Shown one piece after another: positions 5,879 to 8,966 of a stretch of DNA of 8,966 bases. Under the pieces are notes generated by a model. The model did not search any database, had not been told where the DNA came from, and worked only from the letters and a program-made list of their open reading frames with translations. The first letter of the stretch is position 1. Each line of letters starts with the position of its first letter. A program made the translations under genes and the position numbers. The stretch is from an uncultured Collinsella sp. (GTDB lineage: Bacteria; Actinomycetota; Coriobacteriia; Coriobacteriales; Coriobacteriaceae), in the NCBI GenBank assembly GCA_900549195.1, contig URNK01000068.1:1-8966 (forward strand), read 5' to 3'.

Positions 5879-6198
5879 GGCGACGCCGACAGTCTGCCGT
5901 ATATAGTCCGGGTGGATGCGGGTGCGGTTTGCTGCTGCTTCCGGTTATTGCTGTGAGCGTTGGCGTGATGTTTGCGCTTGCCGGGCTTGCCGCGGCGGCG
6001 CTCGTGCTGTTTATCACTGCCATCGGCGTGACGATTTGGCTCTGCCGCAATCGCGAGCAACGCCGTGCCGACGGTAAAACCAATGTCGGCTGGGTCGTCT
6101 TTCTGATCATTGCGTACCTGCTGAGTGCCAGCTACCTTGTTTTCTTTGTCCTGTTGATGATCAGTGCCTTTACCGGGGAATCCGTCACGGTGGGTTGA
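5875..6198 (+). CDS. Small membrane protein of unknown function, coupled to higA
   Basis: I do not recognise the 107-residue product. It opens with a basic tail (MRRRRQ), then Gly/Cys-rich residues 13-18. A long hydrophobic stretch at about 19-57 is enough for two membrane helices. A charged loop at 58-69 (CRNREQRRADGKTN) follows, then another hydrophobic stretch at about 72-98 for a third helix, and a short polar tail. The positive charges at the N-terminus and in the loop at 58-69 suggest both lie in the cytoplasm. The ATG overlaps the higA stop as ATGA and has a G-rich run (5860-5867) upstream, so translation is probably coupled to the antitoxin. It could be a third member of the operon or merely a passenger. 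No enzymatic motif is visible. Confidence 0.7.
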   Translation: MRRRRQSAVYSPGGCGCGLLLLPVIAVSVGVMFALAGLAAAALVLFITAIGVTIWLCRNREQRRADGKTNVGWVVFLIIAYLLSASYLVFFVLLMISAFTGESVTVG

Positions 6199-6199
6199 T

Positions 6200-6229
6200 G
6201 CACTGCCAGCAGACGGTCGCGCGCAGTGC
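6200..6229 (+). terminator. Inverted repeat after the small membrane protein gene, weak terminator candidate
   Basis: GCACTGC and GCAGTGC form perfect 7-bp arms around a 16-base loop, starting two bases after the stop codon. Only GTTT follows rather than a full U-run, so it is at best a weak or factor-assisted terminator. Confidence 0.35.
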
Positions 6230-6274
6230 GTTTGCTCGGCGTTTGGATAACTGCATTGGTCGTTTACCGCAGCC

Positions 6275-6289
6275 TTAGCTCTCAGCTAA
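6275..6289. repeat. Short palindrome in the leader region of the FxLYD gene
   Basis: TTAGCT-CTC-AGCTAA is a perfect 6-3-6 inverted repeat. It lies in the 164-base gap 6199-6362, upstream of the large SD hairpin, and could be an operator. No convincing promoter hexamer pair was found beside it. The gap otherwise holds no gene. Confidence 0.35.
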
Positions 6290-6299
6290 TGAATTCAAG

Positions 6300-6360
6300 T
6301 TCAATCCTTCCTACGATGTGCTGTGTACCGGCACGGTAGCCGGATCGTAGGAAGGATGAA
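6300..6360 (+). promoter_or_regulatory. Strong leader hairpin that encloses the Shine-Dalgarno of the FxLYD gene
   Basis: ATCCTTCCTACGAT (6304-6317) and ATCGTAGGAAGGAT (6344-6357) are perfect 14-bp arms. A further TTC/GAA pairing is possible across one bulged A. The 3' arm contains AGGAAGG, the ribosome site 7 bases from the ATG at 6363, so the folded RNA would hide it. Between the arms two alternative small hairpins exclude each other: CCGGC-ACGGTA-GCCGG (6328-6343) and TACCG-GCA-CGGTA (6326-6338). No U-run follows, so it is not a simple terminator. A cis-acting translational switch is inferred. Confidence 0.65.
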
Positions 6361-6362
6361 TA

Positions 6363-6806
6363 ATGGCAAAAGAGGGAAAGAAGCCGATCGGCAAGATTGT
6401 CCTAGGCGTCATCGTGGTGCTGGTTATTGTCGGTGCCGTGGGCTCTATGGGTGGCAATTCAACCGATTCGTCTGCGAGCGATTCGGCAAAGCCTGCCGAG
6501 GCGACACAGCAGGCTGAGGAGCAAAAAGAACCGCAAGAACCGTATACCATTGCTGACGAGGCTGAAGACACCTCCAATCAGTTTGCCTATAAGATCACGG
6601 GCACGCTGACCAATAACACGGACAAGGAAAAGAGCTACATTCAGATCGAATATGTTCTGTATGATGCCGATGGCAACCAGGTTGGAACGGCTCTTGCAAA
6701 CACCAATCATCTGAAGGCGGGCGGCTCTTGGAAGTTCGAGGCGCTGGGTACGGTGTCTCCCGACCAGGTTGCTAGCTGGGAGCGTTCGGACGTAAGCGGT
6801 TTCTAG
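6363..6806 (+). CDS. Membrane-anchored FxLYD-domain protein
   Basis: The 147-residue product starts with a basic segment (MAKEGKKPIGK) and a single hydrophobic helix (about 12-30, IVLGVIVVLVIVGAVG). A Ser/Glu/Gln-rich linker (31-60) leads to an extracellular beta-sandwich domain (about 72-147). That domain reads YKITGTLTNNTDKE, then IQIEYVLYDADGNQVGTA and HLKAGGSWKFEA, the hallmark of FxLYD domains found in exported Gram-positive proteins. The molecular role of such domains is not settled. There is no lipobox cysteine, so it is probably anchored by the uncleaved helix rather than as a lipoprotein. Its strong ribosome site is buried in a hairpin. The HTH gene starts 32 bases downstream and the kinase follows, so a sensor or envelope role in the same unit is possible but unproven. 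Confidence 0.78.
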   Translation: MAKEGKKPIGKIVLGVIVVLVIVGAVGSMGGNSTDSSASDSAKPAEATQQAEEQKEPQEPYTIADEAEDTSNQFAYKITGTLTNNTDKEKSYIQIEYVLYDADGNQVGTALANTNHLKAGGSWKFEALGTVSPDQVASWERSDVSGF

Positions 6807-6838
6807 CATGTTGTATGCACTGGGGGAGGTGAAGTCGT

Positions 6839-7261
6839 ATGCCCGATAAAAAGCTGACCGAGGAGTTGCTCAATGAGCTTCTCGACGCGCCGAACATCGA
6901 TGGCTATATCAAAGAGCACGACTTTGCCGCCCCGTCGCTTTCGGACTACCTGAAGCAGCTACTACAGGAAAAGGGCTTGGAGCGCTCGCGCGTGGTTCGT
7001 ATGGCCGATCTCAATGAGACCTTTGGCTATCAGATCTTTACCGGTGCGCGGCATCCGAGCCGCAATAAGGTGCTGCAGATTGCCTTTGCGATGGCGCTGA
7101 CGCTCAAAGAGACCAACCGTGCGCTGACGGCTGCCGGGGTAAGCGTCCTTAACTGCAAGGACCGCCGCGATGCGATTATCATCTTTTGCATCGATCGCGG
7201 GTGCAGCCTCCAAAAGGTCAACGAGGAGCTGTATCGCTTTGGCGAGGAGACGGTGAGTTAG
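6839..7261 (+). CDS. Helix-turn-helix (XRE-like) protein paired with a Ser/Thr kinase
   Basis: This is a 140-residue soluble protein without membrane segments. Residues about 32-95 resemble a Cro/XRE-type fold: LSDYLKQLLQEKGLERSRVVRMADLNE, then FGYQIFTGARHPSRNKVLQI and AFAMALTLKET. In place of the usual short recognition helix ending it has the GYQIFTGARHPSR motif. I recall this motif from a conserved family found beside protein kinases in Firmicutes and Coriobacteriia. A C-terminal helical part (100-140) has RRDAIIIFCIDRGCSL and NEELYRFGEE. GGAGGTGA precedes the ATG closely, a strong ribosome site. The kinase gene follows after 98 bases, so it may be a phosphorylation target or adaptor; this is inferred from context. 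DNA binding is likely but not shown. Confidence 0.75.
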   Translation: MPDKKLTEELLNELLDAPNIDGYIKEHDFAAPSLSDYLKQLLQEKGLERSRVVRMADLNETFGYQIFTGARHPSRNKVLQIAFAMALTLKETNRALTAAGVSVLNCKDRRDAIIIFCIDRGCSLQKVNEELYRFGEETVS

Positions 7262-7310
7262 CGGCTGATATCTGAGCCGGCGGAGCTGCCGAACAACGAT
7301 GCAAACGAAC

Positions 7311-7342
7311 GGGGCGCAGATGCCATGGGGTGTCTGCGCCCT
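7311..7342 (+). promoter_or_regulatory. Strong hairpin just upstream of the kinase start
   Basis: GGGCGCAGA (7312-7320) and TCTGCGCCC (7333-7341) are perfect 9-bp arms. The 12 bases between them can continue the stem through two G-U and two C-G pairs to an ATGG loop, about 13 pairs in all. No U-run follows, so it is not a classic terminator. It ends 17 bases before the chosen kinase ATG (7360) and could limit ribosome access or reduce read-through from the HTH gene. Confidence 0.5.
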
Positions 7343-7359
7343 GCGCTATGATGGAGGCT

Positions 7360-8739
7360 ATGGATACTCAGAGCCCAACATATTCCGATGACGAGCTGAC
7401 CGCAGCGCTTGCCGAGCACCTGGCGTCGCTCGATCGCGACGACAGCTATCGCGTGGAGCGTGTACTTAAGCGCTCGTCCGTTGAAACAACCGAGCTCGTG
7501 TACTTTGAAGGAACCGGCGGTGGTTCGCTCGGTCCCTTTGTTCGTAAACGCATCGATGCTTCGGCTCAAATCGGCGGGGCATACGAGCGTCTGTTTGCCG
7601 CTCAGCGGGCAGGCAGGCGTTTTGAGCACCTGCCCAGAATCGTCGATTGTCGTCGTGTGGGCGACGAGCTCAACGTGGTTATGGAATACATCGAAGGGGA
7701 GACACTCGGGGCGCTGGTGGACCGTCTGGGAGCCACCCCCGATTATGCGCGTGAATTGCATCCTGCCCTATGCGATGCCGTGGGCGAGCTCCATGCCGGT
7801 TTTGCAATGGTGGGGGAGACGTCGGCGCCGGTGATCCATCGCGACCTCAAGCCGTCGAATATCATCGTGACAGGTGCCAACTATACGCCTGATGACGGCC
7901 TGACATTTTCATCGCTGGTGATTATCGACCTGGGGATCGCGCGCGTATGGCGCGATGGCGCCGATGCTGACACCGTCAAGTTTGGCACGCGACCCTATGC
8001 GCCGCCCGAGCAGTATGGGTTTGGGCAGACGAGTGTGCGCAGCGATGTCTACGCACTTGGGGCCCTGTTGTTCTTTTGCTTGACGGGAGTCGACCCTAAA
8101 CCAGGGCTCGACATGCGCGAGCAATGTGAGGCATGCGGCATTCCCACTCCACTTACCGATGCCGTCTGCATGTCGATGGCGCTCGACCCGGCCAAGCGTT
8201 TTGCGAGCGCGGAAGCGTTGGGACGGGCGACGCGCGCGGCATACGATCTAAGTCGCCCCGTGCGGCCTCCTGCGCCTGTGCTTGTCCGTACTCCGGCCTC
8301 GGAGACGGTGTTGACGCCCCAAGGGCTCCAGAACCCCACAGGGCTTCCTAGGCCTGCCGCCTCCACTGCATGCGGTCTGCTCTCTCGCGTTCCGGAGTCT
8401 CTGGGGCGCATTTGGAATACGCTCGTCTTCTTCTCGCTGCTTGTGTTCTTTGCCGGAAGTCACTTTGCCGTCTTTCATCCCACCGGAGCAAACCAAAGCT
8501 ACCCGACGTGGCTTCTCATAATCGAGTATTTTTTCTTTGTCGATGGCCTTATGGTGCTTATGCATTTTGCGCTGCTCGATAAGCGCCGTCTTCGTCGGCG
8601 ATTCGCATTGCTCGACAGCTATCGCGGCAAGAAACTCGCGAAACTCTGGCTCAAGGCATTGGGTGTGCTGCTCCTATGCATGATTGTCATAGTCGCGGTT
8701 GCCAATGCGACCGGCGTCGTCGATACCTCCGCTACCTAA
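7360..8739 (+). CDS. Membrane-bound Ser/Thr protein kinase (Hanks/PknB type) with three C-terminal transmembrane helices
   Basis: The 459-residue protein has a kinase domain at about 30-295. The likely ATP lysine is Lys63 (FVRKRID), the helix-C glutamate Glu76, and the catalytic loop HRDLKPSN (160-167, Asp162). The Mg-binding DLG is in IIDLGIAR (Asp190), then FGTRPYAPPEQYG (208-220) and SDVYALGALLFFCLTG (228-243). All catalytic residues are present, so it should be active. The nucleotide-binding P-loop is degenerate: no GxGxxG precedes the lysine in the usual place. A Pro-rich linker (about 298-333) leads to membrane helices near 352-372, 383-405 and 431-450. The kinase is thus cytoplasmic and N-terminal, with no PASTA domain. 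The start is uncertain: GTG 7330, ATG 7348, ATG 7351 and ATG 7360 are all in frame. GGAGG lies only two bases before 7360, and none has an ideal ribosome site. Confidence 0.88.
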   Translation: MDTQSPTYSDDELTAALAEHLASLDRDDSYRVERVLKRSSVETTELVYFEGTGGGSLGPFVRKRIDASAQIGGAYERLFAAQRAGRRFEHLPRIVDCRRVGDELNVVMEYIEGETLGALVDRLGATPDYARELHPALCDAVGELHAGFAMVGETSAPVIHRDLKPSNIIVTGANYTPDDGLTFSSLVIIDLGIARVWRDGADADTVKFGTRPYAPPEQYGFGQTSVRSDVYALGALLFFCLTGVDPKPGLDMREQCEACGIPTPLTDAVCMSMALDPAKRFASAEALGRATRAAYDLSRPVRPPAPVLVRTPASETVLTPQGLQNPTGLPRPAASTACGLLSRVPESLGRIWNTLVFFSLLVFFAGSHFAVFHPTGANQSYPTWLLIIEYFFFVDGLMVLMHFALLDKRRLRRRFALLDSYRGKKLAKLWLKALGVLLLCMIVIVAVANATGVVDTSAT

Positions 8740-8743
8740 AAGA

Positions 8744-8766
8744 AAAGGACCCCATTGGGGCCCTTT
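8744..8766. terminator. Bidirectional terminator between convergent genes
   Basis: AAAGGACCCC (8744-8753) and GGGGCCCTTT (8757-8766) form a stem with one A-C mismatch and an ATT loop, directly after the kinase stop. On the minus strand the hairpin is followed by CCTTTTCTTTT, a good U-run, so it is strongest for the convergent gene. On the plus strand only CCCTTT follows. Confidence 0.75.
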
Positions 8767-8776
8767 GCAGTTGCAC

Positions 8777-8917
8777 TTAGATGCGGTTCATCTGAGCGGC
8801 GACTTTGTTGTACCAGTCCTGCCACGTGGGCGGGCAGTACTTTTTGGCCGCTGCCGGGGTAAGGGTGGAGCCGTAGTTGGCGCCCAGATAGGCAACGTGA
8901 GCGGAGATGCCCTCGCT
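8777..8917 (-). CDS. C-terminal 46 residues of a gene cut by the contig end; possibly a cell-wall hydrolase
   Basis: Reading leftwards from the adapter junction, an open frame ends at TAA (8779-8777) just before a terminator oriented for it. The fragment reads SEGISAHVAYLGANYGS, then LTPAAAKKYCPPTWQDWYNK and VAAQMNRI. The run of Tyr/Trp with CPP near the C-terminus recalls the ends of glucosaminidase or lysozyme-like wall hydrolases in related bacteria. That is only a resemblance from memory, and no catalytic residue is included. The coding call rests on codon composition, the well-placed stop and the terminator; the function is a weak guess. Confidence 0.55.
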   Translation of the reverse strand, partial: SEGISAHVAYLGANYGSTLTPAAAKKYCPPTWQDWYNKVAAQMNRI

Positions 8918-8966
8918 CTGTCTCTTATACACATCTCCGAGCCCACGAGACTAGCGCTCATCTCGT
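8918..8966. other. Residual Nextera read-2 adapter, i7 index and start of P7 (not genomic)
   Basis: Positions 8918-8936 are the Tn5 mosaic end CTGTCTCTTATACACATCT, then CCGAGCCCACGAGAC to 8951, the standard Nextera adapter. TAGCGCTC (8952-8959) sits where the i7 index belongs and matches the index I remember as N723. ATCTCGT (8960-8966) begins the P7 primer. Genomic DNA ends at 8917. Confidence 0.98.

Noticed and set aside
5580..6110. Minus-strand open frame of 176 codons
   Set aside because: It is antisense to higA and the small membrane protein. The translation is low in hydrophobic order and has no motif.
6304..6357. Invertible (phase-variable) switch bounded by the 14-bp inverted repeats
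   Set aside because: The segment between the arms is only 26 bases, too short for a promoter inversion, and no recombinase gene is nearby. A hairpin over the ribosome site explains it better.
6304..6357. Transposon or MITE ends
   Set aside because: No flanking target duplication was seen, no second copy occurs in the window, and the repeat is fused to the ribosome site of the next gene.
6363..6806. Lipoprotein call for the FxLYD protein
   Set aside because: There is no cysteine after the hydrophobic segment, so no lipobox.

Overview
The window is an assembled contig of GC-rich bacterial DNA (about 8.9 kb of insert) with Nextera library adapter sequence left on both ends (1-26 and 8918-8966). 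The acetylase-type lysine pathway, the variant LysA subfamily and the HTH/kinase pair suggest a gut Actinobacterium of class Coriobacteriia, most likely Collinsella-like. The taxon is inferred from protein style and codon use, not proven.

Left part (27-3810, minus strand): a lysine/meso-diaminopimelate operon read right to left as lysA-dapA-dapB-dapH. A lysine riboswitch (about 3654-3810) precedes lysA, and its downstream leader can fold to hide or free the lysA ribosome-binding site. lysA and dapA form one uninterrupted reading frame of 769 codons, so a LysA-DapA fusion is encoded. A near-ideal Shine-Dalgarno and ATG at the domain junction would also let dapA be made alone. dapB starts with TTG inside the end of dapA. 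dapH is cut by the contig edge.

Middle (3815-5148): an AT-rich divergent promoter region, then on the plus strand an M20-family amidohydrolase. Next to a DapH-type operon, this is the best candidate for the N-acetyl-diaminopimelate deacetylase (DapL) that the acetylase route needs.

Right part (5149-8739, plus strand): a HigB/HigA-type toxin-antitoxin pair; a small membrane protein whose ATG overlaps the higA stop; a membrane-anchored FxLYD-domain protein whose Shine-Dalgarno lies in a perfect 14-bp hairpin; a 140-residue HTH protein; and a Ser/Thr protein kinase with three C-terminal membrane helices, preceded by another strong leader hairpin. The FxLYD protein, HTH protein and kinase look like a small envelope-signalling module of unknown output. 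A terminator at 8744-8766 separates the kinase from the C-terminal end of a convergent minus-strand gene that runs off the contig. No tRNA, rRNA, CRISPR array, insertion sequence or phage gene was seen.
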